Shown one piece after another: positions 28,372-35,813 of a stretch of DNA of 64,000 nucleotides. Every line of letters starts with the position of its first letter. The stretch's first letter is position 1. Made by a program: the position numbers and the translations under genes. The stretch spans positions 1-64,000 of the forward strand of contig NZ_DASWPE010000096.1 of assembly GCF_036404135.1 (NCBI RefSeq), given 5' to 3'. This DNA comes from Rhodopseudomonas_A sp036404135. Its GTDB lineage: Bacteria; Pseudomonadota; Alphaproteobacteria; Rhizobiales; Xanthobacteraceae. Below the pieces are notes generated by a model. That model made no database searches and was not told the DNA's origin. It saw nothing but the letters and a program-made list of their open reading frames with translations.

Positions 28372-29008
28372 TGGTGGCTCCAAAGAGTGAGTTGTCGTTG
28401 GCCGCAGCGGCACGCGCCGGGTAGCCGGGCATGTGGATGAGGTTGGGGACGCCGCCGGTCTTGCCGACTTCGTTGCCCCACTGGTGCCAACCGGCTCTTG
28501 CGTGGCGTGCGAAGAGTTCGAGGTAGGGGCCGGGCAGAAGCTTCTCGATCCGGCTGTAAACCTCGTGCGGCTTTTCCGAGTGCGCGGCCCTTGGCGCGAG
28601 CACGACCTTGTCCTCGAAGCTGAGTTCGAGGATCAGACGTTGAACGCCCTTCGATAATCGGGACGGCTTGCCACGCGTGCCGAGTAAACAAATCTCAGGG
28701 TTCGCGCGCGTCCAATATCCCATGCCTGTATCTGGCCGCAGGCCACGGCCGACTTTGATGTAGTAGAAACCCACCGTCTTGAAGGTGAAATCCCACGCCG
28801 TCAGAACCTCGAACGCCTTGTCGAGCAGCGGATCGCACGCCCAGAGCAGGCACGCGCAGTCGTCCGCCGCGAGATCGGCAACGGGCATCGCCTTGATCGC
28901 GTCAAGGGACATGCAGTCGTAGTGCTGCTCGGGCGAACGATCCTTGCCTTCGTCCGAGTAGGTCTCGAACGTCCAAGCCGGATCGGCATAGATCAGGGGG
29001 AACCTCAC
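28361..29008 (-). CDS. MT-A70-family DNA adenine N6-methyltransferase
   Basis: A 215-residue methylase. The catalytic motif is DPAW (9-12, in LIYADPAWTFET), a known variant of DPPW. Later blocks are MPVADLAADDCACLLWACDP, GYWTRANPEICLLGTRG and HSEKPHEVYSRIEKLLPGP plus YLELFARHARAGWHQWGNE, the closing signature of phage MT-A70 proteins. GTG 29008 is chosen because GGAG lies seven bases before it and the catalytic motif follows at once; an upstream ATG would add unrelated residues. It may protect element DNA or alter methylation-sensitive promoters. Confidence 0.88.
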   Translation of the reverse strand: MRFPLIYADPAWTFETYSDEGKDRSPEQHYDCMSLDAIKAMPVADLAADDCACLLWACDPLLDKAFEVLTAWDFTFKTVGFYYIKVGRGLRPDTGMGYWTRANPEICLLGTRGKPSRLSKGVQRLILELSFEDKVVLAPRAAHSEKPHEVYSRIEKLLPGPYLELFARHARAGWHQWGNEVGKTGGVPNLIHMPGYPARAAAANDNSLFGATNEA

Positions 29009-29265
29009 GAATAAATCTCCGTCAGGTCCGGCTCGTGATCCGCGTTCGCGGGAGCAACGGCAACGTCGATATCGCGACGGACGCGGGTAGCGAAGGGGCG
29101 CGTTGGTTGAAAGACGATGCGAGCGTGCGGCGCACAGTAGGAGAGCCCGGCCAGCGCCTTGCAACCGCAGACAGTGGCGTGCATTCCGATCTCTTCGCCG
29201 ATAAAGTATCGGCACTGTTCGGCCCCCGCCGTCATGAACGGCGTGGCGAATGGAAAGTCAGACAT
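29005..29265 (-). CDS. Small Cys/His protein resembling the GcrA C-terminal motif
   Basis: An 86-residue product. The segment QCRYFIGEE, followed by VCGCKALAGLSYCAPHARIV, resembles the Cys-rich end of the cell-cycle regulator GcrA (CRWPIG...FCG...YCxxH). The N-terminal DNA-binding part of GcrA is absent. Start ATG 29265 follows GGAG; another ATG lies 15 bases upstream. It overlaps both neighbours. A GcrA-like piece beside an adenine methylase is suggestive because GcrA reads adenine methylation, but function is unproven. Confidence 0.6.
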   Translation of the reverse strand: MSDFPFATPFMTAGAEQCRYFIGEEIGMHATVCGCKALAGLSYCAPHARIVFQPTRPFATRVRRDIDVAVAPANADHEPDLTEIYS

Positions 29266-30370
29266 CTTGCGATGCTCCATTTGCGTAGTATTCGGTTGCT
29301 TGGTGAAATTCTTCGGCGGTGAGTTCTTCGATGGTGGGATCGGAGTCGCGCGGATCGGGCTCGTCGGGTGTGGTTGAGAAGACCGAACCGGACTCGGCGT
29401 GATGCCAGTAGCGAACAGAGGGCTTCACGCCATCACGCCATTCGCGGCCGTCGTGCAGCGTGTAGAGAATCCATTCTTCCTCTTCGCTGGAATCGATGGG
29501 TTCGCCTGGCACAAGCGACGGGATGAAGAGATGCGCGGGGCAACCTTTCTTCTGCTCGGCGAGAGTGAGCGGCGTATTCCAGCGGGCGCACGACCACGCC
29601 GCGTCGCCGAACATCTCAGGCGTTGCGTGGATGCAGGTCCGGCACGACACGCGAGCGAACTCATGGTCGTGGCAGACGGCCTTGTGCTTGCACATATACT
29701 TGCACTTGAACGCCAGCTTATGCTCGGGGTCTTCGTGAAGCTTCGGCACCGGGTTCGATGCCTTGATGATCCGTTCGGCGCGCTGAAGCAGGCGAATAGC
29801 TTCGACGTGATCGGTCTCGATGCGCTCGCAATAGATTTCGCCGGTGTTCTTGTTCCGGCAGATGTAAAGCCCGCGCTCGTAGCCGAAGAGATGGCAGTAC
29901 GTGTTCAACTGCACCCAATGGGCGAAGTAACCATTGCGGACGCCGACCTTCTGCACTTCCTTGAAATACTTGTCGCCCATCGACTTCGCTTCGGCGACGT
30001 GCCAGGTCTTCGGTGCTTCCGGCAGGCCGAGCACCTTGCCGTCCATCTTTCCGCGAACGTGGCCGGCGATAGCGCCAATCCGGTACTGCTTGCCGCGATG
30101 ATCAACGTCATCCACTTCGCAACCGATCATGCGAAGGGAGTTCATCAGGCGGTCTTCTTCGATGTTGCCGGTCTCGAACGTGATGGCCTTCAGGCCGTCG
30201 ATGACTTCGGGCTGCGACGACCACCGAAACTCGTACCAAAGCGCGCGCTCGCACTCGTCACCGAGGATCGAGATGGAAATGCCCATCGAGTCCCAAGCTT
30301 GACCGCGAGACTTTGCGTATGCCTCATAGATGGCTTGGGTCGTGAAATCGCGTCGGGGTAGGGGGGCCAT
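29258..30370 (-). CDS. PD-(D/E)XK nuclease (Cas4/RecB-like exonuclease)
   Basis: A 370-residue protein with the RecB/YqaJ-like core: GHVRGKMDGKVLG supplies the Asp and HVAEAKSM the ExK. A Cys-rich C-terminal section (CKYMCKHKAVCHDHEF, CRTC, SCARW, GCPAH) could hold an iron-sulfur cluster or zinc, as in Cas4-like and AddB-like nucleases. ATG 30370 matches the start of the conserved sequence. In a leftward operon with a RecA-like ATPase and DUF669 protein, it likely resects DNA for phage recombination. Confidence 0.78.
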   Translation of the reverse strand: MAPLPRRDFTTQAIYEAYAKSRGQAWDSMGISISILGDECERALWYEFRWSSQPEVIDGLKAITFETGNIEEDRLMNSLRMIGCEVDDVDHRGKQYRIGAIAGHVRGKMDGKVLGLPEAPKTWHVAEAKSMGDKYFKEVQKVGVRNGYFAHWVQLNTYCHLFGYERGLYICRNKNTGEIYCERIETDHVEAIRLLQRAERIIKASNPVPKLHEDPEHKLAFKCKYMCKHKAVCHDHEFARVSCRTCIHATPEMFGDAAWSCARWNTPLTLAEQKKGCPAHLFIPSLVPGEPIDSSEEEEWILYTLHDGREWRDGVKPSVRYWHHAESGSVFSTTPDEPDPRDSDPTIEELTAEEFHQATEYYANGASQDV

Positions 30371-30440
30371 CAGGCAAGCCTCGGTCGTTCGCGCCGAAGG
30401 GCGCGTTGCGCATGCTGAAATGTGAGGGGAGGGAGAAAAG

Positions 30441-30462
30441 CGTCGGGGCCGTAGCCCCGACG
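30441..30462 (-). terminator. Hairpin between DUF669 and nuclease genes
   Basis: CGTCGGGGC and GCCCCGACG form a nine-bp perfect stem with a CGTA tetraloop, 12 bases past the DUF669 stop. On the minus strand CTTTTCTCCC follows. It could be a terminator or attenuator dividing the leftward operon. Confidence 0.55.
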
Positions 30463-30473
30463 TTAGGCGGTGA

Positions 30474-31085
30474 TTAGTTCTTCTTCCAAGGCATCGAGCG
30501 CCCGCCGCCAGCGCTGGATGCAGCCGCGCCACCGTTCGGCGTGGTGCGTGCGGTCGAGGGGTTCGACGCGGTCGTGGTCTGCGGCGTGTTGTCGTTCGCG
30601 CCAGCGGTCGGCTGCGCCTTGTTGTCGTTCGCCGGGGCGGTGCCGGGGATCGGCAAGTTCTGATTGCCCTCGAATACGAAGCGAACGATGGTGTTCTGAT
30701 CCTTCGTCACGCCCTGATAGGTGTTCGCAACGATGTCGATGTCGGCGAGGAACGGTTGCCAGAGATACTGATCGGTGTCGGTGATCGCGAGCGGGTCTTG
30801 GCCCTGCGCGAGCGCCAGCGCCTTCAACTGCGCCTGCCCCTGCGCCCGCACGTTCGGCTTTTCGTGGCTGACGTTGATCGACGAGAAGAACTTCGCTCCG
30901 TTAAACTCGCCGTCCTCGACGCACTCGACCTTGAAGTTGAAGACGTCCCCGGTTCTCTTCGAGTTCTGCTTCACGTCGCCTTCGACGATCTGAAGCATGC
31001 GCCGGCCGCGGCCGACCAGGGCGAAGCCGGAATGTTCGGCCTTGCCTTCATCGACTTCAGCCATGTTGACGTTCAATTGTGCCAC
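30474..31085 (-). CDS. DUF669 phage protein
   Basis: A 203-residue protein. Residues 1-140 match DUF669 (GRRMLQIVEGDVKQNSKRTGD, KFFSSINVSHEKPNVRAQGQ, the DIDIVANTYQG segment). The tail is Asn/Thr/Ala/Gly-rich low complexity and ends SMPWKKN. DUF669 proteins accompany Sak4/RecA-like ATPases in phage recombination modules and have an OB-fold-like look, so single-strand DNA binding is a likely role. It starts ATG 31085, 34 bases after the ATPase gene. Confidence 0.82.
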   Translation of the reverse strand: MAQLNVNMAEVDEGKAEHSGFALVGRGRRMLQIVEGDVKQNSKRTGDVFNFKVECVEDGEFNGAKFFSSINVSHEKPNVRAQGQAQLKALALAQGQDPLAITDTDQYLWQPFLADIDIVANTYQGVTKDQNTIVRFVFEGNQNLPIPGTAPANDNKAQPTAGANDNTPQTTTASNPSTARTTPNGGAAASSAGGGRSMPWKKN

Positions 31086-31119
31086 AGGTCTCTCCTATTA
31101 TGGCGTTTCGGAATGGTAG

Positions 31120-31911
31120 TTAGGCGGCTTCCGCTTCCGCCGAGGGCGGGGCGGGCGGCAGATACTTGGCGAGTGCCGAGTAGCCTTCGCCCTTGCGGAA
31201 CTGAATCTCGGGCGGCATGCCGAAGCGATTGCCGGCGATGTAGCCACCGCGCTCTTCGAGGAAAATCCAGCGCAGACCGCCGCCTTCGGCGTGGCGCACT
31301 TCCTTGTTGAAGCCGGCATCGACCTTCTTGATCGAAGCCTTGAAGTTGAGGAAAGCGATCACGTCGCTGTTCGCTTCGATGATGTCGGCAGCATCCTTGT
31401 GCATGTTGATCCGATATCGCGAGTAGGGATCGGTCGTCGGCGAGTCGAACCGGGTGATGTCGGTGTGACCAAGCTGCACGATTGCCATGTTCCGCTCGCG
31501 ACGGAGCGTCATGATGCCGTCGATGTATTCGAGGAAGATGCCGGCGGCGACCTTGTAGCCCTTGCCGTAGCCGGGGTCTTCGATGGTCTTCCAGTTATTG
31601 CGGGCGCAGGCTTCGGCGCGGATGATGTTTTCGAGGCCCGTGGTCGAGTCGATAATCGCCGACGCGTAGTTGTGCTCTTCCATCACCAGCGAGCCGATTG
31701 CCTCGCACAGTTCCGCGTAGTTGCGAACTTCGATGGTGTCAGCGACGATGCCGGCCGGGACGCTCTCGCCTTCAGCGGTCTGGATGAAGACCGGACGCGG
31801 GAACTCCGAACCCAACGAGGACTTCCCGATCTTCGGGACGCCGTAGATCGTGAAGATAGGCTGCAACTCCGCAGCGGTCTTCTTCTTGATACTCTTTAGT
31901 GAGATTGCCAT
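31120..31911 (-). CDS. RecA-like phage ATPase (Sak4/AAA_24 type)
   Basis: A 263-residue single-domain NTPase. Walker A is GVPKIGKSS (24-32), Walker B-like ASAIIDST near 84-90, and QLGHTDITRF is a sensor-like strand. The family acts in single-strand annealing or strand exchange in phage recombination. Neighbouring DUF669 and PD-(D/E)XK genes complete a typical module. ATG 31911 lies 12 bases after the winged-helix gene. Confidence 0.85.
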   Translation of the reverse strand: MAISLKSIKKKTAAELQPIFTIYGVPKIGKSSLGSEFPRPVFIQTAEGESVPAGIVADTIEVRNYAELCEAIGSLVMEEHNYASAIIDSTTGLENIIRAEACARNNWKTIEDPGYGKGYKVAAGIFLEYIDGIMTLRRERNMAIVQLGHTDITRFDSPTTDPYSRYRINMHKDAADIIEANSDVIAFLNFKASIKKVDAGFNKEVRHAEGGGLRWIFLEERGGYIAGNRFGMPPEIQFRKGEGYSALAKYLPPAPPSAEAEAA

Positions 31912-31923
31912 GTGGCTCCCCGG

Positions 31924-32298
31924 TTAGTGCTCAACGGGCGCGTCGAGCTTCAAGGTCTTCGCCCAAACGAGACGGTCCACCAGCCGGTAGCCGGTGCGAT
32001 TGATGGTCTCGATGGTGACGGAATGGATTTTGGTCTTCTGCCGGATGCGGGACATGAAAACGTCCACCGAACGCGACGGGCGATCTTCGGTGCCGTACAG
32101 CAGGACAATCGCCATCTGCTTCGTGACGGTGTCGTTGCGCAGCAGCGCGAGGAACAGAGAGCGTTCCTTCGGTGTGAGCTTCCAATCGGAAGGGAGGGAG
32201 CCGGCCAGCGCCATCGACTGCCGCAGGTTTTCAAGCGTCTGCGTCAGAGAGACGATCCGTTCCACAAGGGCTTCATTCGTCTCGATTGCAGAGTCCAT
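31924..32298 (-). CDS. Winged-helix DNA-binding protein (OmpR-type domain)
   Basis: A 124-residue protein with a helical N-terminus (possible coiled coil, ERIVSLTQTLENLRQSM) and a C-terminal OmpR/PhoB-type winged helix: LTPKERSLFLALLRND, then RSVDVFMSRIRQKTK and the wing INRTGYRLVD. No receiver domain is present. As the first gene of the leftward operon it occupies the place of a Cro or early activator. Its recognition helix (VDVFMSRIRQK) resembles that of CtrA/OmpR proteins, so it may read host-like sites. Confidence 0.8.
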   Translation of the reverse strand: MDSAIETNEALVERIVSLTQTLENLRQSMALAGSLPSDWKLTPKERSLFLALLRNDTVTKQMAIVLLYGTEDRPSRSVDVFMSRIRQKTKIHSVTIETINRTGYRLVDRLVWAKTLKLDAPVEH

Positions 32299-32311
32299 CC
32301 GTCGCTACCGC

Positions 32312-32339
32312 TTGACATCCGTCAGCAGTCCGGTTTAAA
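32312..32339 (+). promoter_or_regulatory. Additional rightward promoter-like pair
   Basis: TTGACA (32312-32317) and TTTAAA (32334-32339) are 16 bases apart. The pair points rightward to the repressor gene and lies just upstream of the leftward gene start. It includes a TCCGTC sequence like that of the other switch sites. Transcripts from it would carry a 190-base leader. Confidence 0.35.
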
Positions 32340-32380
32340 GCCGAATCTGGTGGCGATGTTTCGTTGATCACGTTGAACTT

Positions 32381-32409
32381 TGTCTAACGTTCGATTCGAC
32401 GGTTGTCAA
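32381..32409 (-). promoter_or_regulatory. Leftward early promoter of the element
   Basis: On the minus strand TTGACA (32409-32404) and TAGACA (32386-32381) are 17 bases apart, 83 bases before the winged-helix start. The -35 is part of TCCGTTGACA, the same ten bases found at the rightward promoter (33243-33252), so one repressor can cover both. Confidence 0.65.
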
Positions 32410-32482
32410 CGGATGGCGACGGACAAAGACGAGGCGCAACATCTTGTGTTGCGGCCAGGGGGTGAACTAGGGATCGCCGAAA

Positions 32483-32511
32483 TTGACGTTAGGGTGGCGT
32501 CAGCTAGTAAT
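32483..32511 (+). promoter_or_regulatory. Candidate repressor maintenance promoter
   Basis: TTGACG (32483-32488) with AGTAAT (32506-32511) at 17-base spacing lies 29 bases before the repressor ATG, pointing rightward. The short leader suits a lysogeny maintenance promoter. Confidence 0.45.
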
Positions 32512-32539
32512 GCAGTATGCGTAAGTGGGGGACAATTGA

Positions 32540-33223
32540 ATGAAGCGAGCAATTCCGGCGAATAAGGCAAAGAGGACTCATCCGGCCCTTGAGACAATCA
32601 AGGCGCGAGTTCAAGAGCGCATTAATGCCGCCAATATATCGCGGAACGAAGCGTCGCGCAGAGCGGGGCTTGGCTTGAGCTACGTCAACGATCTGCTCGC
32701 CGACAGGTCGAAAGACCCAAGCCGTGAATCTCTCGCCAAACTCGGAACGATCCTTGATACCGACGCGGCCTACTTCTTCGGCGAGCAGGATACGCCGCGT
32801 CTTATAGGCCCAAGTGAAGCTGGCCGTTCCAATCACTCCGCTCCCATCGTAGGCTTCCCGCTCTATCAGATAGGGCTCACCGATGCGGACGGTTTCTTCG
32901 CGCTAAACGAATCAGCCAAGAGCATGATGCTTTCGCCGCTCGCGAATGTGCCAGAAGTCTATTGCGTTTCGGTGCCAGACGACACAATGGCCCCGCGCTA
33001 CCGGACTGGTGAAGCGGTGATTGTGAACCCGAAGTTGCCCGTGAAAGGCGGTGGCTTCGCTCTAGTGCGTCAGTCCGATGACCGAGTCGCGATCCGGGAA
33101 GTTGTCTCTATATCGCTCGACAAGATCAGCGTGCGGAGCCTTGGCGATCAGACCATTACCGAGATGCCGCGCGCGTCCGTCAAATCCCTCGAACGCATCG
33201 TCGGAAGCTGTGAATTAGTTTAG
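32540..33223 (+). CDS. CI-like repressor with S24-type domain lacking the catalytic Ser
   Basis: A 227-residue protein. The N-terminal Xre helix-turn-helix spans about 28-60 (ISRNEASRRAGLGLSYVNDLL). The C-terminal domain has LexA/CI S24 shape (VSVPDDTMAPRYRTGE, then VNPKLPVKGGGFALVRQ). The Ser of the usual GDSM motif is Thr149, and the catalytic Lys region reads VAIREVV without Lys. Self-cleavage in an SOS response therefore looks impossible. It sits between the two divergent operons and should repress both through TCCGTTGACA sites. Confidence 0.88.
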   Translation: MKRAIPANKAKRTHPALETIKARVQERINAANISRNEASRRAGLGLSYVNDLLADRSKDPSRESLAKLGTILDTDAAYFFGEQDTPRLIGPSEAGRSNHSAPIVGFPLYQIGLTDADGFFALNESAKSMMLSPLANVPEVYCVSVPDDTMAPRYRTGEAVIVNPKLPVKGGGFALVRQSDDRVAIREVVSISLDKISVRSLGDQTITEMPRASVKSLERIVGSCELV

Positions 33224-33242
33224 TTCGTTTGATCCGTCGCTG

Positions 33243-33275
33243 TCCGTTGACATAACGGATAGGCATGTCTATGGT
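33243..33275 (+). promoter_or_regulatory. Rightward early promoter and repressor site
   Basis: TTGACA (33247-33252) and TATGGT (33270-33275) are 17 bases apart. The dyad TCCGTT-N5-AACGGA (33243-33259) overlaps the -35 box. It is the best-formed operator in the element and shares TCCGTTGACA with the leftward promoter. Confidence 0.7.
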
Positions 33276-33305
33276 CCGTTGCTGCTCGGGAGAGGCAACG
33301 GACCA
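33272..33305 (+). promoter_or_regulatory. Hairpin enclosing the ribosome site of the first rightward gene
   Basis: TGGTCCGTTGC (33272-33282) and GCAACGGACCA (33295-33305) are perfect 11-base arms. The loop holds GGGAGAGG-like sequence, the ribosome binding site, and the second arm ends on the A of the ATG. As DNA it is a second operator dyad (TCCGTTGC half-sites); as RNA it would present the site in a loop and bury the start codon. Confidence 0.6.
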
Positions 33306-33961
33306 TGCAACCAATCAAGCTCGTCATTCTAGAGTCGCCATTCGCTGGCGAGGTTAACGCGAATAGCGCTTATGCGCGTCGCGCCGCTCACGATTGCGCA
33401 ATGCGCAATGAGAGCCCGCAGGCTTCGCACCTGCTATTCACTCAGTTCTTGAACGACAAGAAGCCGGACGAGCGCGCGCTGGGAATCGCGCTCGGACTCG
33501 CGTGGCGGAAGGTCGCGGACTACTCGGTCTTCTACACGGACCGGGGCTGGTCGAGCGGGATGCTGGCAGCGCTCGATAGCGCTCTCGAAGAGGGGCGCCC
33601 GTATATCCTGCGCGCCCTCGACGGCCCGATCAATCTGCCGGACCCGGCGGTTGATCCGTTGTTTCGCCGCTTCAACCATGTAGTGGCGCTGCTCCGCAGG
33701 CTCGCAACCGAAAACGACGAAGCCCTCATGATGGTGCTCAAGGCGCTTCGAGGGGCTGATATCGACTGCGCCCGCTTCCGTATTTCGATGATTGATACCG
33801 ACTTCGCTCGCGAGATCGAAGCGCTGATCTGCGTTTACGAGATCATCCACGCAATCGATCGCTTGCGCGTGTACCTCAATCCGAAATTTTCTTCCGTCGA
33901 AGAGTGCGAGGGGCACGTCGGCGCAACATATCACCTCGAATCAAACAGGAGCTCTCTGTGA
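33305..33961 (+). CDS. DUF7768-like protein (nucleoside deoxyribosyltransferase-like fold)
   Basis: A 218-residue protein. Residues 1-95 match the phage DUF7768/DUF4406-type domain: KLVILESPFAGEVNANSAYAR at the start, SPQASHLLFTQFLND and LAWRKVADYSVFYTDRGWSSGM. Members carry a Rossmann-like fold related to nucleoside 2-deoxyribosyltransferases. The C-terminal half is helical and unrecognised. First gene of the rightward operon; stop overlaps dnaN start (GTGA). Its link to nucleotide or NAD metabolism is inferred. Confidence 0.72.
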   Translation: MQPIKLVILESPFAGEVNANSAYARRAAHDCAMRNESPQASHLLFTQFLNDKKPDERALGIALGLAWRKVADYSVFYTDRGWSSGMLAALDSALEEGRPYILRALDGPINLPDPAVDPLFRRFNHVVALLRRLATENDEALMMVLKALRGADIDCARFRISMIDTDFAREIEALICVYEIIHAIDRLRVYLNPKFSSVEECEGHVGATYHLESNRSSL

Positions 33962-35124
33962 AGCTTACCATCAACCGTGACCGTCTCGCCGACATCGTGA
34001 CCCGTGGCGTGTCGAACGCGCCGAAGAACTCACCGTCGATGATCGCGAACAACGCGCGGATCACAGTGCGCGACGGCAAGCTGTCTGTCGCATCCACCGA
34101 CTTTGACATGATGGTCGAGGCGTCCGGCGAGTGCCAGATGGAGCGCGGGGGCGTGACCACCGTTGACGCGGCCAAGCTGAAGATGACCGTGGATCGTCTG
34201 CCGAAGAGTGTCGAGGTCACGCTGAGCTACGACGACTCGAAGCACAACCTGATCATGAAGGCGGGCCGGTCCCGCGTGACGTTCCCGACGCTTGCCGCCG
34301 AAGACTGGCCGGCGCGCGTCATGAAGATGGAAGGCGCAGAGTTCAAGCTTTCCGGCGCCGATCTCACCCGGCTGTTCGGCCACACCGCACAGGCGCTTTC
34401 GCCTGCACCTGGCTCTCCAATGTCGGGCGTATTCCTTCATGTCCGCGAGACCGAGAAGGCCCCGCTGCTCGCGGCCGTTGGCACCACCGGCATGATCCTG
34501 ATCCTGGCGACGATCACCGCGCCGAAGGGCGCCGAAAATATGCCACACCGTCAGGGGCAACCGGCCGGTGTCATTCTCAGCGCCGAGACGGTCAACTCGG
34601 TGTTGCGTCTCTTCCGGTCCGCCGAAGAAGTGCATGTCATCGTCAACGAAAGCTCGATCTTCTTCCGCACCGGCGACGTCCACTTCTGCTCTGCGATGCT
34701 GGTTGGCACCTATCCGAACTACCAGCCGCTGGTGAGCACGCCGTCTGAAACCCGCGTGCTCGTTGACCGCACGCTCTGCATCAACACCGTCTCGCTGCTC
34801 GAACCGTTCGCATCGAAGGAATTGGGCCACCGCTTGCAGTGCGCAGGCTCCGATGAAGGCTTCGTTGTTGCGGTCGGCAGTCAGACCGGCGGCGGCGTCG
34901 ATGTGGTCGAAGCCGAGATCGATGGCGAGGTACAAGCCTTCGGAATCAGCGGCCAGTTCATGAAGACGATGCTCAACTCGTTCAAGACCGAGACCATCGC
35001 CATGCACCCCGACGCGCGCGCGCGTCGGGTTATGTTTCAGTCGGATGGTGAGCCCGATCTGATTGGCGTCATCGCCATGATGAACATCAGCACCGAACTC
35101 GCCGAAGGTCCGAAGCATGAGTAG
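33958..35124 (+). CDS. dnaN: DNA polymerase III beta sliding clamp, element-encoded
   Basis: A 388-residue beta clamp. Three repeated clamp domains are visible, starting MKLTINRDRLADIVTRGVSN, then the DLTRLFGHTAQALSP segment, then RTLCINTVSLLEPFASKE, with hydrophobic-pocket residues toward the C-terminus. The C-terminus (ELAEGPKHE) lacks the strict MPMR-type ending of host clamps. Start GTG 33958 overlaps the previous stop and matches the normal clamp beginning; an upstream in-frame extension is rejected. A plasmid- or phage-borne clamp could recruit host polymerase to the element. Confidence 0.9.
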   Translation: MKLTINRDRLADIVTRGVSNAPKNSPSMIANNARITVRDGKLSVASTDFDMMVEASGECQMERGGVTTVDAAKLKMTVDRLPKSVEVTLSYDDSKHNLIMKAGRSRVTFPTLAAEDWPARVMKMEGAEFKLSGADLTRLFGHTAQALSPAPGSPMSGVFLHVRETEKAPLLAAVGTTGMILILATITAPKGAENMPHRQGQPAGVILSAETVNSVLRLFRSAEEVHVIVNESSIFFRTGDVHFCSAMLVGTYPNYQPLVSTPSETRVLVDRTLCINTVSLLEPFASKELGHRLQCAGSDEGFVVAVGSQTGGGVDVVEAEIDGEVQAFGISGQFMKTMLNSFKTETIAMHPDARARRVMFQSDGEPDLIGVIAMMNISTELAEGPKHE

Positions 35125-35611
35125 CCGCCACCGCGCGCATGGCGCTCGACGCACCGTAACTATGCCGGAACGCGTCGGGCCTCACGTGAAGCTCGTCTTC
35201 TCGGAGATGGCGCGGCTTCAGGTCACGTATGACGAGGTTGAGGAAGGCTCTGGCGTTCGCCGCGCTTCGGTGAAGGCGTGGCGGCGCAAGAACAAGCCGG
35301 GTCTCGAGTCGCTGGAAGCTGTGCTCGGTTGGCTGGGATGGGATTTCGTCGCGGTTCCCCGCGCGAAGGCGCTGCCCGAAGAAGTCCGCGCAGAGCTTCA
35401 GCCCATCGCCGACAAGCTCGGCCTCACGATGCCGCAGACGGTCTTGGCTTTGGTCGAGATCGTTACCGGCATCCACGAACGCTTCCCGTTCTTGCGTGAT
35501 CCGACCGCGATCAAGCCCGTTCGTTTCCGCAGTCATCGCAAGCAGAAGATTGGCATCCACCCGGATCAATACGCACTCTTGCAGGACGTTTCAACCCATG
35601 TCGCACATTGA
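35117..35611 (+). CDS. Helix-turn-helix protein of the element
   Basis: A 164-residue basic protein. The region ARLQVTYDEVEEGSGVRRASVKAWRRKNKPGLESLEAVL is an Xre-like helix-turn-helix. The C-terminal part ends in a basic strand (RFRSHRKQKIGIHPDQY). It overlaps dnaN by eight bases and the next gene by 14. A role as DNA-binding regulator or replication initiator helper is possible; specificity unknown. Confidence 0.7.
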   Translation: MSSRHRAHGARRTVTMPERVGPHVKLVFSEMARLQVTYDEVEEGSGVRRASVKAWRRKNKPGLESLEAVLGWLGWDFVAVPRAKALPEEVRAELQPIADKLGLTMPQTVLALVEIVTGIHERFPFLRDPTAIKPVRFRSHRKQKIGIHPDQYALLQDVSTHVAH

Positions 35612-35813
35612 TACCGGCCTCGTTGACGACGAGATGACTCAGAAGATGATCGCGGCTGTGGTAGCGCGCGACACTAAGGTCATCGTCGGTGACATTGCCG
35701 TCGCCTTGATCGTAGCCGGCTTTCGCGGATTCGACATCGGCTTGCGCATCGACGCGGTGATGGCGGGCGCTCGCAAGGTCTCTGGCAACAAGACGCTGAC
35801 GAGGGCGCTGTGA
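35598..35813 (+). CDS. Small hypothetical protein of the element
   Basis: A 71-residue protein starting MSHIDTGLVDDEMTQKM at ATG 35598. It is mostly helical, with DIAVALIVAGFRGFDIG in the middle and a basic end. No family recognised. Overlaps on both sides with the neighbouring genes by short shared ends support it as a real coupled gene. Confidence 0.6.
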   Translation: MSHIDTGLVDDEMTQKMIAAVVARDTKVIVGDIAVALIVAGFRGFDIGLRIDAVMAGARKVSGNKTLTRAL

